The notes under the pieces: model-generated | Told to the model about the DNA's origin: nothing | Database searches by the model: none | Seen by the model: the letters and a program-made list of their open reading frames with translations, nothing else | Assembly (NCBI RefSeq): GCF_002866825.1 | Contig: NZ_PKUS01000015.1 | Span: forward strand, 1 to 64,000 | Direction: 5' to 3' | Origin: Pseudohalioglobus lutimaris | GTDB taxonomy: Bacteria > Pseudomonadota > Gammaproteobacteria > Pseudomonadales > Halieaceae | DNA: 64,000 nt | Part shown: positions 26,429 to 35,270 of the stretch, piece by piece | How the letters are laid out: every line of letters starts with the position of its first letter | Position numbering within the stretch: the first letter of the stretch is position 1 | Program-made: the position numbers and the translations under genes

Positions 26429-27019
26429 CTCCCGCCACATAAACCAGGCCCGGGGTCCGCCGCCGGGCATGGCCTCTTCGGCAATCACCTCAAACCCGTG
26501 ACGCTGGTACAGCGGCACATTGACCTCGTTTGAGCTTTCCAGGTAAGCGGGAACGTGCTCCCGGTCGCAGATGCGCGTGCCCTGTTTGATCAGCGCTGAC
26601 CCAAGCCCCTGGCCTTGCGCGGCCTGCCTGGCACCTACAAAGACAAGGTGATAATGCGGTTCGCGGGGGTGATGGCGTTCAAAAATCCTGCCCTGTTGCG
26701 GTATGCGTAACAGCGGTCCCGGCCCGCGGCGCAGCAGCAGGCGAGTGAACAGGCTTATTGCTGCCAGGCTGGGAGGCACTGTAAAGCTGTTTCCGGGCGG
26801 TAACCACAGAGCGGCGCCGCACTGCCGGGTATCCAGGTGCATGATTCCGCGAGGCTTGAAGACGTCGCGAATGAGTAGCTGGAAGAAATCGTTATACAGA
26901 CCGGGCTCGGGGATGACCCAGTTGAGCACAGGGTCGCCAGCAAAGGCATCGGCGAGGATGTCCGCTAGCGCTTGATGCTGTGCTGCATCGGCATCGATAA
27001 TTTCTTTTGCCCCTTGCAT
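26420..27019 (-). CDS. GNAT family N-acetyltransferase
   Basis: 199 residues. The acetyl-CoA site is visible as LVFVGARQAAQGQGLGSALIKQG (Q-x-x-G-x-G pattern), followed by YLESSNEVNVPLYQRHGFEVI, typical for motif B of the GNAT fold. The N-terminus ADILADAFAGDPVLNWV and the long aromatic insertion resemble the acetyltransferase group that often acts on small amines. The substrate is unknown. The ATG has GGAGCATGT upstream. The gene is divergent from pdxH. Confidence 0.88.
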   Translation of the reverse strand: MQGAKEIIDADAAQHQALADILADAFAGDPVLNWVIPEPGLYNDFFQLLIRDVFKPRGIMHLDTRQCGAALWLPPGNSFTVPPSLAAISLFTRLLLRRGPGPLLRIPQQGRIFERHHPREPHYHLVFVGARQAAQGQGLGSALIKQGTRICDREHVPAYLESSNEVNVPLYQRHGFEVIAEEAMPGGGPRAWFMWREAR

Positions 27020-27104
27020 ACATGCTCCTTTGCTTGCCCGGTCGGCGGTCGCTACACTATAAACGTTCCCCGGATGCAGTCCGGAACCTTAGCAGGAATA
27101 TACA

Positions 27105-27743
27105 GTGCATTACGAGGAATTCAGGCGTGAGTACACAGCCGGCGGGCTGACTCGCGAGATGCTGGGTAGCTGCCCTCTGCGCCAGTTCGAGGGCTGGCTG
27201 GAACAGGCCGTGCGCGCGGGTCTGGGCGATCCCACGGCCATGGTGCTGGCAACCGTCGATGAAGCTGGTGAGCCCTGGCAGCGTATCGTTCTGCTCAAGG
27301 GCCTTTCCCACGGCGGCTTTGTGTTCTACACCAATTATTCCAGCAACAAGGCATTGGCCATGGCGGCCAACCCGGCAGTTTCTCTGCACTTTCCCTGGAA
27401 CGAGCTGGATCGTCAGGTGATTATCGGCGGACGGGTGGAAAAGATGACGGTGGCCGAGTCCGCCGCCTATTTCGTGACCCGCCCACGTGAAAGCCAGATT
27501 GCCGCTTGGGCTTCCCGCCAGAGCCGACCTGTCTCCGCCCGTGCATTGTTGTTAAAGCAGGTGTCGGTGCTCAAGGAGCGCTTTGGCAACGGCGAGATTC
27601 CGCTGCCTGACTTTTGGGGTGGCTTCCGCGTTATCCCGCAGCGCATTGAGTTCTGGCAGGGAGGGGAGCATCGTTTGCACGATCGTTTCCTGTACCGTCG
27701 TCAGTCCGATGACAGCTGGCACATCGAACAGCTACAACCTTGA
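27105..27743 (+). CDS. pdxH: pyridoxamine 5'-phosphate oxidase
   Basis: 212 residues, normal length for PdxH, which oxidises pyridoxine/pyridoxamine 5'-phosphate to pyridoxal 5'-phosphate with FMN and oxygen. The signature region is RESQIAAWASRQSRPV, and the C-terminus WQGGEHRLHDRFLYRR is the PdxH dimerisation/active-site segment. FMN-binding RIVLLKGLSHGGFVFYTNY and SLHFPWNELDRQV are present. The GTG start at 27105 has AGCAGGA 8 bases upstream. Confidence 0.96.
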   Translation: MHYEEFRREYTAGGLTREMLGSCPLRQFEGWLEQAVRAGLGDPTAMVLATVDEAGEPWQRIVLLKGLSHGGFVFYTNYSSNKALAMAANPAVSLHFPWNELDRQVIIGGRVEKMTVAESAAYFVTRPRESQIAAWASRQSRPVSARALLLKQVSVLKERFGNGEIPLPDFWGGFRVIPQRIEFWQGGEHRLHDRFLYRRQSDDSWHIEQLQP

Positions 27744-27768
27744 TAATCGCTACAACGAGGAGCACTGC

Positions 27769-28239
27769 ATGATCAGTAAGACAGACCTGGTAGGGGCCTG
27801 GGAACTGGAGTCCTGGGCTATAGGCTATTCAGACCGGGATGACTTCAGTTACCCCTACGGCGAGGAGCCACGAGGCCTGCTGGTGTATACGGATGACGGT
27901 TGGATGAGCGCCGCAATCGCTCGCGGTGAGCGCGCACGTTTTCCGGATGATGTGAGCTACCGTAAGGTCCCCGATCAGACCAAGGGCGAGGCGTTCAGTT
28001 CCTACTTCCATTACGCAGGGCGCTATCGGATACAGGAAGGCGACGTGATCCACTACGTCAGCATGAGCCTCAATCCGAACTTTCCCGGTACAGAACAGCT
28101 GCGCCACGCCGAACTGGACGGCCAGACACTGGTACTCAGTGGCAAGGACAGGGTGGGCGGTGTCGAACGCTTCCACTCGCTAGTCTGGCACCGGTCGTCG
28201 CCCAGCGATGTTGAGCCGCCGCTGGAAGCGGGTGCCTGA
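27769..28239 (+). CDS. lipocalin-like domain protein
   Basis: 156 residues. The opening LVGAWELESWAIGYSDRDD and PRGLLVYTDDGWMSAAIAR match the lipocalin-like (DUF1579-related) family of small beta-barrel proteins, which have no signal peptide. The ligand is unknown; a role in binding small hydrophobic compounds is inferred from the fold. The ATG has CGAGGAG upstream. It begins 25 bases after pdxH and is probably co-transcribed. Confidence 0.82.
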   Translation: MISKTDLVGAWELESWAIGYSDRDDFSYPYGEEPRGLLVYTDDGWMSAAIARGERARFPDDVSYRKVPDQTKGEAFSSYFHYAGRYRIQEGDVIHYVSMSLNPNFPGTEQLRHAELDGQTLVLSGKDRVGGVERFHSLVWHRSSPSDVEPPLEAGA

Positions 28240-28249
28240 GCCGTGTCCG

Positions 28250-29536
28250 TCAGCGCGCCCTGCGCTGGCGAAAGTAGCGGGGCTCCTCGTCTATCCCCAG
28301 TAACAGGCGGCGGATCATATCCAGCCCCGCTGCCGCGATCATGGTCTGGAAAAGGCTGCGCTCAACGGGCCAGCACAGGCAGCGCGTACGCAGGTTATCG
28401 CGCTCCCCCCAGGCCAGCCAGACGGTGCCCACCGGCTTCTCCTCACTGCCGCCACCGGGTCCGGCTATGCCGGAAACCGCGATGGCGTAGTCTGCCCCCG
28501 CCCGCTCCAGGGCGCCCCGGGCCATGGCCAGAACAACCTCTTCGCTGACCGCTCCATGCTTGTGCAGAGTGGCCTCTGGCACCCCCAGAACCCTGTGTTT
28601 GATGTTGTTGGCATAGGTGACAAAGCCGGCGTGAAAGGCGTCAGAGGAGCCGGGAATCCGGGTGAGCATGGAGGCAATCAGGCCGCCGGTGCAGGACTCG
28701 GCCGTCGTCAGGGTCTCCCCGCGCTCACGCAACAGCGCCAGCACCTGTTCAGCCAGCAGGGTGTCACCCTCGCCGATGATATGGTCGCCAAACAGCGTCT
28801 CCAGCTGTGCCCGGCATTGCTGGCGTGCGGGGAGGTCTGCGGCCCGGTTAACGCTCAGTTTAATTTCCATTTGCGGTGCGCCGGCGCGAAAGCCCAGTTC
28901 CACCTCCGGGGGCCAGTCGGGGACGTGGTCGTTGATGATCTGCTGGGCGGAGGACTCACCGAGGCCGAAGGTCTGCAGGCGCAGGATATTGCGCTCCACC
29001 GGGTGCTGCAGCTGGTTTGCCAGGTCGGCGACGATCAGGTCGAGCATGGCGCGCAGCTCGCTGGGGACGCCGGGTGTACAAATAATGCGGCAGCCGGCGA
29101 CGGTCAGCTCGAACCCCACGGCGCTGCCTATGGGATTGTCGACGATGCGACAGCCCGCCGGCAGCATGGCCTGCTTCAGGTTGGCGGCGTTCAGCGCCAG
29201 GTTGCGTCCCGCACACCAGCCCTTAAGGTGGGCGATGGCCTCTGCGTGCTCGACAAGCTCTACGCCAGCCACGCCGGCAAGGATTTCTGCGGTGAGATCA
29301 TCCACAGTCGGACCCAGACCGCCGTTGACGATTACCAGGTCTGCATCGGCAGTCATGGCCGTCAGCTCAGCGGCAAGTAACGCGGGGTCATCGCCAACGG
29401 TTACCTTGCGGTATACGGTGATGGCCAGTTCATCCAGGCGCCTGGCAATCATCGCAGAATTGGAGTCCACCGTATCGCCGCTCATGATTTCGTTGCCGGT
29501 GAGCAGCAGTTGCACTCGCGGTGTGTGGTTCGTCAT
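28250..29536 (-). CDS. cinA: CinA family protein (nicotinamide-nucleotide amidase type)
   Basis: 428 residues in two domains. The N-terminal MoeA/MogA-like domain (VQLLLTGNEIMSGDTVDSNS to about 170) is the COG1058 ADP-ribose pyrophosphatase part. The C-terminal CinA domain (ESCTGGLIASMLTRIPGSS, VSGIAGPGG) is the NMN deamidase that recycles pyridine nucleotides. Full-length two-domain CinA is found in many bacteria, whereas E. coli PncC has only the second part. The start MTNHTPRVQ at 29536 aligns with the domain start; a longer in-frame start at 29590 is possible. Confidence 0.93.
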   Translation of the reverse strand: MTNHTPRVQLLLTGNEIMSGDTVDSNSAMIARRLDELAITVYRKVTVGDDPALLAAELTAMTADADLVIVNGGLGPTVDDLTAEILAGVAGVELVEHAEAIAHLKGWCAGRNLALNAANLKQAMLPAGCRIVDNPIGSAVGFELTVAGCRIICTPGVPSELRAMLDLIVADLANQLQHPVERNILRLQTFGLGESSAQQIINDHVPDWPPEVELGFRAGAPQMEIKLSVNRAADLPARQQCRAQLETLFGDHIIGEGDTLLAEQVLALLRERGETLTTAESCTGGLIASMLTRIPGSSDAFHAGFVTYANNIKHRVLGVPEATLHKHGAVSEEVVLAMARGALERAGADYAIAVSGIAGPGGGSEEKPVGTVWLAWGERDNLRTRCLCWPVERSLFQTMIAAAGLDMIRRLLLGIDEEPRYFRQRRAR

Positions 29537-29633
29537 TCTGGTGTCTCGCGCCTTGATCGGAGAATGCAAGCATAGCGCCAATGCTTTCATTGGGGCAAAG
29601 TGCTATGGTTTTTCTAATCGGCAGGGAGACGAA

Positions 29634-30215
29634 TTGTTGAAGGAACACAAGTATTGTCCCGACTGTGGCGCGCCGCTGGAGCGGCACGTGGTCGGCGGTG
29701 AAACGCGCAATCACTGGCGCTGCTCAGGCTGTGGCGCACTGGATTACGCCTACCCCATGCTGGTCGTGACCTGCTTTGTCGCCTACGAAGACCGTCTGCT
29801 GTGGGTACAAAGGGGTATCGAGCCCAAGCGCGGGTCATGGGCCATTCCCGGCGGTTTTATGGAACAGGGTGAGACCCTGGCAGGGGCCGCTGCCCGCGAG
29901 CTGCATGAAGAGGCCGGGATTCTGTTGCCAGCAGATCAGCTGCAGCTCTACATGACCGGTACCATCACTTTTATCAATCAGGTTTATATAGGCTTTCGGG
30001 CCCGCGTGGATACAGACTACTGCGCACCCGGACCCGAGTCGCTGGACTGTGGCTTTTTTTCCCGCCGGGACTGCCCCTGGGAGCAGGTTGCCTACCCTGA
30101 AGTCAACGACTCTGTGGTGCAGGCATACGCAGACCTTGAGACCGGCCGCTTCGACGTATGGCAGGCAGAGATGACGGAGGGCCGTTACGACTTCTGGTCC
30201 GTTGCCCAGCGCTGA
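29634..30215 (+). CDS. NUDIX hydrolase with N-terminal zinc ribbon
   Basis: 193 residues. The first 35 residues carry a zinc-ribbon-like CPDCGAPL...CSGCGA. The NUDIX box follows as GGFMEQGETLAGAAARELHEEAGI, matching GX5EX7REUXEEXGU. Enzymes of this type hydrolyse nucleotide diphosphates such as NADH or GDP-mannose; the zinc ribbon is characteristic of NudC-like and NudL-like groups. The start is taken as TTG 29634 with CAGGGAGACG upstream; no ATG is available at the right place. A much longer reading frame that begins inside cinA on the opposite strand is an artefact. Confidence 0.88.
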   Translation: MLKEHKYCPDCGAPLERHVVGGETRNHWRCSGCGALDYAYPMLVVTCFVAYEDRLLWVQRGIEPKRGSWAIPGGFMEQGETLAGAAARELHEEAGILLPADQLQLYMTGTITFINQVYIGFRARVDTDYCAPGPESLDCGFFSRRDCPWEQVAYPEVNDSVVQAYADLETGRFDVWQAEMTEGRYDFWSVAQR

Positions 30216-30221
30216 GCTTGC

Positions 30222-30725
30222 CTAGTTGCCCGTACGGGTATAGAAGCCCTCAAACCAGGTTTGCCACTCCCCGCTTTCGTCCTGTTCCTGAAAAAACTGC
30301 CGAACCCGGCCGTCCGGCAGCGGCGTCCATTGCCCTCTAAGCGGACGGGTGGCCTTGCGTTGCAGGTAATAGATCTCCCCCTCCAGTTTCATACTGCCAT
30401 CCATCATAGCGCCATGGATATCGATGATACTGGCCCCGGCGTCGACCCAAAGCTGACGCCATTGGCCGGTTGCAGGTTGATAGACGTTCAGGCTCTGGCC
30501 CGTGCCGCCGCGCACACTGCGCCATTGCTCGCGCACGGCGCAGCCTTTCTCGATGGCACGAACCTCGTTGTGGCCCTGCAGCGTACCGTTTACGTCGTGA
30601 ACCGTCCATTTCCCCAGCCAGAAGTCGAAGGCGCGATGAGGGGTCGATGCGGCGCAGTCGAAGGCTTCCTGCTGGGGGTGCGCTGCCCATGGCAGCGCCA
30701 GCAAACACAGTATGAGCAGTCGCAT
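30222..30725 (-). CDS. exported DUF1579-like protein
   Basis: 167 residues with a signal peptide (about 1-18). The motif HRAFDFWLGKWTVHDVNG and the following strands resemble the DUF1579/lipocalin-like family. It is a small periplasmic beta protein of unknown ligand. Its start overlaps the stop of the preceding DUF924 gene by one base (TGATG), so the two are coupled. Confidence 0.78.
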   Translation of the reverse strand: MRLLILCLLALPWAAHPQQEAFDCAASTPHRAFDFWLGKWTVHDVNGTLQGHNEVRAIEKGCAVREQWRSVRGGTGQSLNVYQPATGQWRQLWVDAGASIIDIHGAMMDGSMKLEGEIYYLQRKATRPLRGQWTPLPDGRVRQFFQEQDESGEWQTWFEGFYTRTGN

Positions 30726-31315
30726 CAGAATCCTCCGTGGGTGTTCAGGTGCTCAACTTCCTCCGCGGTGGATGTCCGCTGGAGAATGGCGTTGCGATGC
30801 GGAAATCGTCCGAAGCGCGCAATCACGTCCCGATGGGCTATCGCGTAACGGTGGAACTCGGCTATCTGGGCGAGGCCGGTGCTGTTGGCCAGGGTGTTGA
30901 ACAGCGTCACGCACTGTTCCTGCACGGCAAGCGTTTCGCTGTGCTCCAGCGGCATCAGTATGAAGACCTGGTGTATGGGTGGCAGGCGTTGGAAGCGCGT
31001 GGACGCAATGCATTGTTGCGACAGTGCCAGTGCCCGGGGGTCTCCGGCGTAAGCAGCGGGTGTACCGCGGTAAATATTGCGGGTGAGCTGGTCCAGAAGC
31101 AGCACCAGTGCGACCAGTCCCCGGTCCGACACCTCCCAGTCGCCCAGGCCCCCGCTGACCGCGCTGTCCACCAGGTGACCAAAGCGGCTGCGACACAGCT
31201 CGTCGGTCTCGGCGCTAGACCGGAACCACAGTGCTTGACGCGCCTGCGGGCTCATGCCCTGCGCGTCCAGCTCGCCGAACCAGAAGGCGTGTACCTCATC
31301 AATGTCTCCGGCCAT
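30725..31315 (-). CDS. DUF924 family protein
   Basis: 196 residues of the DUF924 family, common in proteobacteria and resembling the TPR-like helical fold; no enzymatic function is established. Typical sequence: VHAFWFGELDAQGMSPQARQALWF near the start, LVLLLDQLTRNIYRGTPAAY, and a conserved RFGRFPHRN ending. The start ATG at 31315 precedes VHAFWFGE by the usual few residues. It reads away from the FKBP gene. Confidence 0.88.
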   Translation of the reverse strand: MAGDIDEVHAFWFGELDAQGMSPQARQALWFRSSAETDELCRSRFGHLVDSAVSGGLGDWEVSDRGLVALVLLLDQLTRNIYRGTPAAYAGDPRALALSQQCIASTRFQRLPPIHQVFILMPLEHSETLAVQEQCVTLFNTLANSTGLAQIAEFHRYAIAHRDVIARFGRFPHRNAILQRTSTAEEVEHLNTHGGF

Positions 31316-31387
31316 GCCCGGCCTCCCTATTTCTGCGCGATATGCTAAGGTGCGCGATTCTTTTAATCAGCATAGTGGAAAACTCTC

Positions 31388-32020
31388 ATGTCATTACTTC
31401 CCGAGGTGGAACTGGCCACCGATGAACAGAAAGTCAGCTACGGATTCGGCCTGCAGTTCGGCGACCAGCTACTGCGCAACAGTTTCGATGGGATGGAACT
31501 TGAAGCGGTACTGGCTGGCGTTCAGCACTGGTATAACAACCGTCAGTCGCAACTGACAGACGAAGAAATCAACCCCAGCTACAAGATCATTCAGGACCGC
31601 CAGCAGGCCAAGGCCGCAGAGCTGGACAGCAAGCGCAAGGCCCTGGCAGAGCAGTTTATGCAGTCGAATGCAGAGCGCGAGGGTGTCAATGTGACAGAGA
31701 GCGGACTGCAGTACGAGGTGCTGGAGTCCGGTGATGGCGCGAGCCCCAGTGCCCAGTCCACGGTGGTGACGCACTATCACGGCACGTTTGTCGATGGCAC
31801 CGTCTTCGATAGTTCCATAGAGCGCGGTCAGCCAGCGGAGTTCGGCGTGACCCAGGTTATTCCCGGCTGGACCGAGGCCCTGTTGATGATGTCGGTGGGT
31901 GACAAGTGGCGCATTGCCTGCCCGCCCACGCTGGCTTACGGCGAGCAGGGCGCGGGCGACAGTATCCCGCCCAACACCGCCCTGGTGTTTGAAATCCACC
32001 TCATCGAGATCAAGGACTAG
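31388..32020 (+). CDS. fklB: FKBP-type peptidyl-prolyl cis-trans isomerase
   Basis: 210 residues in the FklB (FKBP22) layout: an N-terminal helical dimerisation domain (KVSYGFGLQFGDQLLRNS to about 105) and a C-terminal FKBP domain (VVTHYHGTFVDGTVFDSSIERG to VFEIHLIEI). There is no signal peptide, so it is cytoplasmic, unlike FkpA or Mip. It accelerates prolyl isomerisation in protein folding. ATG 31388 has TGGAAAACTCTC upstream (weak). The iron-dependent alcohol dehydrogenase gene follows after 17 bases. Confidence 0.92.
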   Translation: MSLLPEVELATDEQKVSYGFGLQFGDQLLRNSFDGMELEAVLAGVQHWYNNRQSQLTDEEINPSYKIIQDRQQAKAAELDSKRKALAEQFMQSNAEREGVNVTESGLQYEVLESGDGASPSAQSTVVTHYHGTFVDGTVFDSSIERGQPAEFGVTQVIPGWTEALLMMSVGDKWRIACPPTLAYGEQGAGDSIPPNTALVFEIHLIEIKD

Positions 32021-32037
32021 CCACAGCCGGGGGAAGG

Positions 32038-33210
32038 ATGACAGCGAACATCAATCTGCCCCGTATTCTGCGGGTGGGTGCCGGAGCCAGTAACGAGGTG
32101 GCGACGGCCCTGGCCCAACTGGGCCTGTCCCGCCCGCTACTGGTCACCGACCCGTTTATGGTGCAGTGCGGTTATGCCGAGCGTATTACCGCAGTGCTGA
32201 CCACAGCAGGTATGCCCTGTGGGCTGTTCGCTGATTCGGTGCCTGATCCCACAACAGACAGCATCGATGCCGGGCTGGTGGTATTGCGGGCCGGTAACTA
32301 TGACTGCCTGGTCGCCCTGGGGGGTGGCAGTTCGATCGATACCGCCAAGGCCCTGGCAGTGATGGCCGAGCGTCAGGGCCCCATGCGTGATTACAAGGTG
32401 CCGGTGCAGATTGATAGTGGCCTGCCGGTGCTCGCCATTCCCACGACTGCAGGCACGGGCTCGGAGGCAACGCGAGCCGCTGTCATCTCTGATTCGCAAA
32501 GCAGTGAGAAAATGTTGTGCATGGGCCTGGGCCTGATGCCGGTGGCGGCGCTGGTGGACTACGAGCTGACGCTCACCATGCCCTATCGACTCACCGCTGA
32601 CACCGGTATCGACAGCCTCTGCCACGCGCTGGAGGCCTACGTCAGCCGCAAGTCCAACCCGTTTACCGACGGCATCGCCCTCACCGCTATGGCCACTATC
32701 AGCCGGCACATACGCACCGCCTGTGCTGAACCCGACAACCGTGTCGCTCGCGAGGCCATGATGCTCGCCGCGACACAGGGCGGCATGGCCTTCTCCAACG
32801 CCTCAGTCACCCTGATTCATGGAATGAGTCGGCCTATTGGTGGCCTCTACCATGTGCCCCACGGACTCAGTAATGCCATGTTGTTGCCCGAGGTGACCGC
32901 GTGGTCGGTAGGTCATGCGAGCGCCCGTTATGCCACGGCGGCACGTGCTATGGGGCTGGCAGGCGATGGTGATGCCGACAGCCTGGCGCTGGACAAGCTC
33001 ACCGCCGGCCTGCGCCAGCTCAATGCCGACCTGTCCGTGCCTACCCCTGGCGAGTACGGAATCGACGAAGCCAGCTGGACTGCGTCACTGGCGCTGATGG
33101 CGGACCAGGCCCTGGCATCAGGCTCACCGGCCAATAATCCGCGTATACCGGAGGCGGCTGAAATTGTAGCGCTGTACCAGCGAGTCTGGGCCGGCCCTGC
33201 CCGGGCCTGA
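32038..33210 (+). CDS. iron-containing alcohol dehydrogenase family protein
   Basis: 390 residues of the group III metal-dependent alcohol dehydrogenases. The NAD-binding motif is LGGGSSIDTAKALAVMA, and the metal-binding histidines are in SLCHALEAYVS and HGMSRPIGGLYHVPHGLSN. Substrates range from alcohols to 1,3-propanediol; this one cannot be assigned. ATG 32038 has GGGGGAAGG upstream. An orphan ParA gene lies downstream. Confidence 0.92.
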   Translation: MTANINLPRILRVGAGASNEVATALAQLGLSRPLLVTDPFMVQCGYAERITAVLTTAGMPCGLFADSVPDPTTDSIDAGLVVLRAGNYDCLVALGGGSSIDTAKALAVMAERQGPMRDYKVPVQIDSGLPVLAIPTTAGTGSEATRAAVISDSQSSEKMLCMGLGLMPVAALVDYELTLTMPYRLTADTGIDSLCHALEAYVSRKSNPFTDGIALTAMATISRHIRTACAEPDNRVAREAMMLAATQGGMAFSNASVTLIHGMSRPIGGLYHVPHGLSNAMLLPEVTAWSVGHASARYATAARAMGLAGDGDADSLALDKLTAGLRQLNADLSVPTPGEYGIDEASWTASLALMADQALASGSPANNPRIPEAAEIVALYQRVWAGPARA

Positions 33211-33355
33211 TCAGTTCCCGGAGTCTGGCTGGCCCGCAGCGTTCAAATTGCTTATCCAGAGCAGAAAATGCCGCTGCCCGCTTACATTGAAAACCGCGAT
33301 TGATTACACTGGCAACGAGTCCATTTCAGCCACAATCCAGCGCGGTAACACCACC

Positions 33356-34156
33356 ATGAAACGTGTCGTATTCAATCAGAAGGGCGGGGTCGGCAAGACC
33401 AGCATCACCTGTAATCTGGCAGCCATCGGCGCCAGCATGGGCTATCGTACCCTGGTCATAGACCTGGACGTGCAGGGCAATACCACGCACTACCTGGTGG
33501 GTGAAATCGACGCCGAGGCGTTCCCTGCCGAGGCCCAGGGAGTGGCGGGTCTGTTCAAGCAGACCGTGGGCTCAAGAAAGATGCAGAAGAACCCGGACTC
33601 CTTTGTCTGGGAGACGCCCTACGAGAACCTGTACCTCATGCCCTCCAGCCCGGTGCTGGCCGACATGGAGAAAGAACTGGAGTCACGCTACAAAATCTAC
33701 AAGCTCCGCGATGCCCTGCAGAAGCTGGACGGCGAATACGATCGCATCTATATCGATACGCCGCCCAACTTCAACTTCTACTCCAAGTCCGCGCTGATCG
33801 CCGCTGACTCTGTATTGGTCCCCTTCGACTGTGACAGTTTTGCCCGCCAGAGCCTGTACTCTTTGATGGATAACCTCACTGAGCTGCAGGAGGACCACAA
33901 CCCGGACCTGGAAGTGGAAGGTATTGTCATCAATCAGTTCAATTCCCAGGCGCGCCTCCCGGGTGAACTGGTCAGTGAGCTGGAAGAGGAGGGTTATCCG
34001 GTCTTCGGCACCTACCTCAACACCTCAGTGAAGATGAAAGAGTCCCACCGCGACCATCGTCCCTTGATCGATATGGCTCCCAGCCACAAGCTAACCGGTC
34101 AATTCCTGGCGCTGCATGCCGAGCTGGAAAAGTCGCTTTCGCGCGCTGCCGCCTGA
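33356..34156 (+). CDS. ParA family ATPase (orphan)
   Basis: 266 residues. The deviant Walker A motif is at residues 9-15, FNQKGGVGKTS, with the extra Lys of ParA/MinD proteins. The Walker A', Asp and Walker B regions (VIDLDVQGNTT, RIYIDTPPNFNF) are in place. No ParB gene and no parS-like palindrome are visible near it, so it is an orphan ParA; such proteins often position cargo other than chromosomes. The start ATG 33356 precedes KRVVFNQKGG directly; the longer in-frame extension to 33248 lacks the ParA pattern. I cannot name its partner. Confidence 0.88.
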   Translation: MKRVVFNQKGGVGKTSITCNLAAIGASMGYRTLVIDLDVQGNTTHYLVGEIDAEAFPAEAQGVAGLFKQTVGSRKMQKNPDSFVWETPYENLYLMPSSPVLADMEKELESRYKIYKLRDALQKLDGEYDRIYIDTPPNFNFYSKSALIAADSVLVPFDCDSFARQSLYSLMDNLTELQEDHNPDLEVEGIVINQFNSQARLPGELVSELEEEGYPVFGTYLNTSVKMKESHRDHRPLIDMAPSHKLTGQFLALHAELEKSLSRAAA

Positions 34157-34309
34157 TACGGCGGACCTCGCAAGGGCGGCGCACTGCGCGCCTGCCCCCT
34201 GGCAAGGTCAGTGAGCGCTGCAGGGCCGGGGCATATCCATATGAATTTCAGTTATTTGAAAACACGTTATTGATTCTTTAAAGTTCTCGACCCTCATATA
34301 TTGCTGGAA

Positions 34310-34948
34310 ATGTTTCCTTTGCTGAACCTGGACCTGGACAGTGTTAACGCCTCACTGCGCGATGCCGGCCCCGGCGACATAGTGCGTTGGGCGCTGTCCC
34401 TGCAGGCGAAAACCATCGCCACCACCAGCATGGGCAAAAATGCTGCAGTGATGCTGCACCTGGTGAGCGAGGTAGACAAGAGCGTACCCACGATCTGGGT
34501 GGATACGGGGTACAACCTGCGCGATACCTATATCGTGGCCGAGCGCCTTATTCGCGACCTCGAACTGAATATGCATGTGTATTCGCCGCTGATGACTTCC
34601 GAACGGCGCAACGCCATTATGGGGGGCGTGCCGACTATTGATGAGGAGGAGCGCCATCAGGAGTTCACCCGTCAGGTGAAGCTGGAGCCTTTTGCCAGGG
34701 CCCTGGATACGTTCCAGCCGGATGTCTGGTTGACGGGCATTCGGCGTGAGGAAACGGAACACCGCAAGACGCTGGACATCGTCTCGCTGGATGACCGGGG
34801 TATCATCAAGGTGGCCCCGATCTTCAACTGGTCAGACGACGACGTAGAGGCCTACATGGAACAGTACGAACTACCCACATGTCGGCATTACTTCGATCCC
34901 ACCAAGGTATTGGACGGTCGCGAGTGCGGCCTGCACACTGCGGCCTAG
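34310..34948 (+). CDS. cysH: phosphoadenylyl-sulfate reductase
   Basis: 212 residues. PAPS reductase reduces 3'-phosphoadenylyl sulfate to sulfite in assimilatory sulfate reduction. The nucleotide loop is TTSMGKNAAVMLHLV, the substrate region is TGIRREETEHRKTLDI, and the C-terminal redox motif is ECGLHTAA. Only two C-terminal cysteines are present, and the CC...CXXC iron-sulfur pair of APS reductase is missing, so PAPS is the likely substrate. The start is taken as ATG 34310 (an in-frame TTG at 34301 is possible). The 150 bases upstream are AT-rich, unlike most intergenic regions here, but no clear promoter can be named. Confidence 0.9.
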   Translation: MFPLLNLDLDSVNASLRDAGPGDIVRWALSLQAKTIATTSMGKNAAVMLHLVSEVDKSVPTIWVDTGYNLRDTYIVAERLIRDLELNMHVYSPLMTSERRNAIMGGVPTIDEEERHQEFTRQVKLEPFARALDTFQPDVWLTGIRREETEHRKTLDIVSLDDRGIIKVAPIFNWSDDDVEAYMEQYELPTCRHYFDPTKVLDGRECGLHTAA

Positions 34949-34992
34949 TCGGCCGGGAAATCGTTTAGACCCCCCTGGGGAAACCCCTCGAG

Positions 34993-35130
34993 CTAGCCCA
35001 TAATCAGCCCGACACTCAGTGCGAGTAATACTGTCGCCAGAAAAAACCCACCAATTACCTTGGCAAGGCGCTTCATAATGCGCGCATCTTCCTCTGTGTC
35101 CTCTTCGAGGATGTGTTGAGTCACGTTCAT
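34993..35130 (-). CDS. small single-pass membrane protein, 45 residues
   Basis: A short reading frame: 18 acidic and polar residues (MNVTQHILEEDTEEDARIM), then a basic KRLAK and a hydrophobic helix VIGGFFLATVLLALSVGLIM ending the protein. An excellent ribosome site, AAAAAGGAGC, precedes the ATG. The design (charged cytoplasmic head, one C-terminal helix) is typical of small membrane modulators. It lies between cysH and the TPR lipoprotein gene and is transcribed alone on the minus strand. Homologues cannot be checked here. Confidence 0.72.
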   Translation of the reverse strand: MNVTQHILEEDTEEDARIMKRLAKVIGGFFLATVLLALSVGLIMG

Positions 35131-35270
35131 GCTCCTTTTTAGAATAAGGTCCAGAAATCAAAACCCTGGATTAAACGGATACACTTCCCAGTTCTGACAG
35201 ACTGCGCCTGCCGCTCCCCGTGTGCATTGACCTGGATCAAGCTGCGTTATACTGATGAAGGAGGTGGTCT

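Noticed and set aside
28662-29633. N-terminal extension of the NUDIX frame through cinA antisense sequence
   Set aside because: The first 324 codons mirror cinA; the zinc ribbon and NUDIX box begin after the TTG at 29634.
34871-35161. 96-residue minus-strand frame downstream of cysH
   Set aside because: It overlaps the better supported 45-residue frame in another phase, runs into cysH and has no ribosome site.
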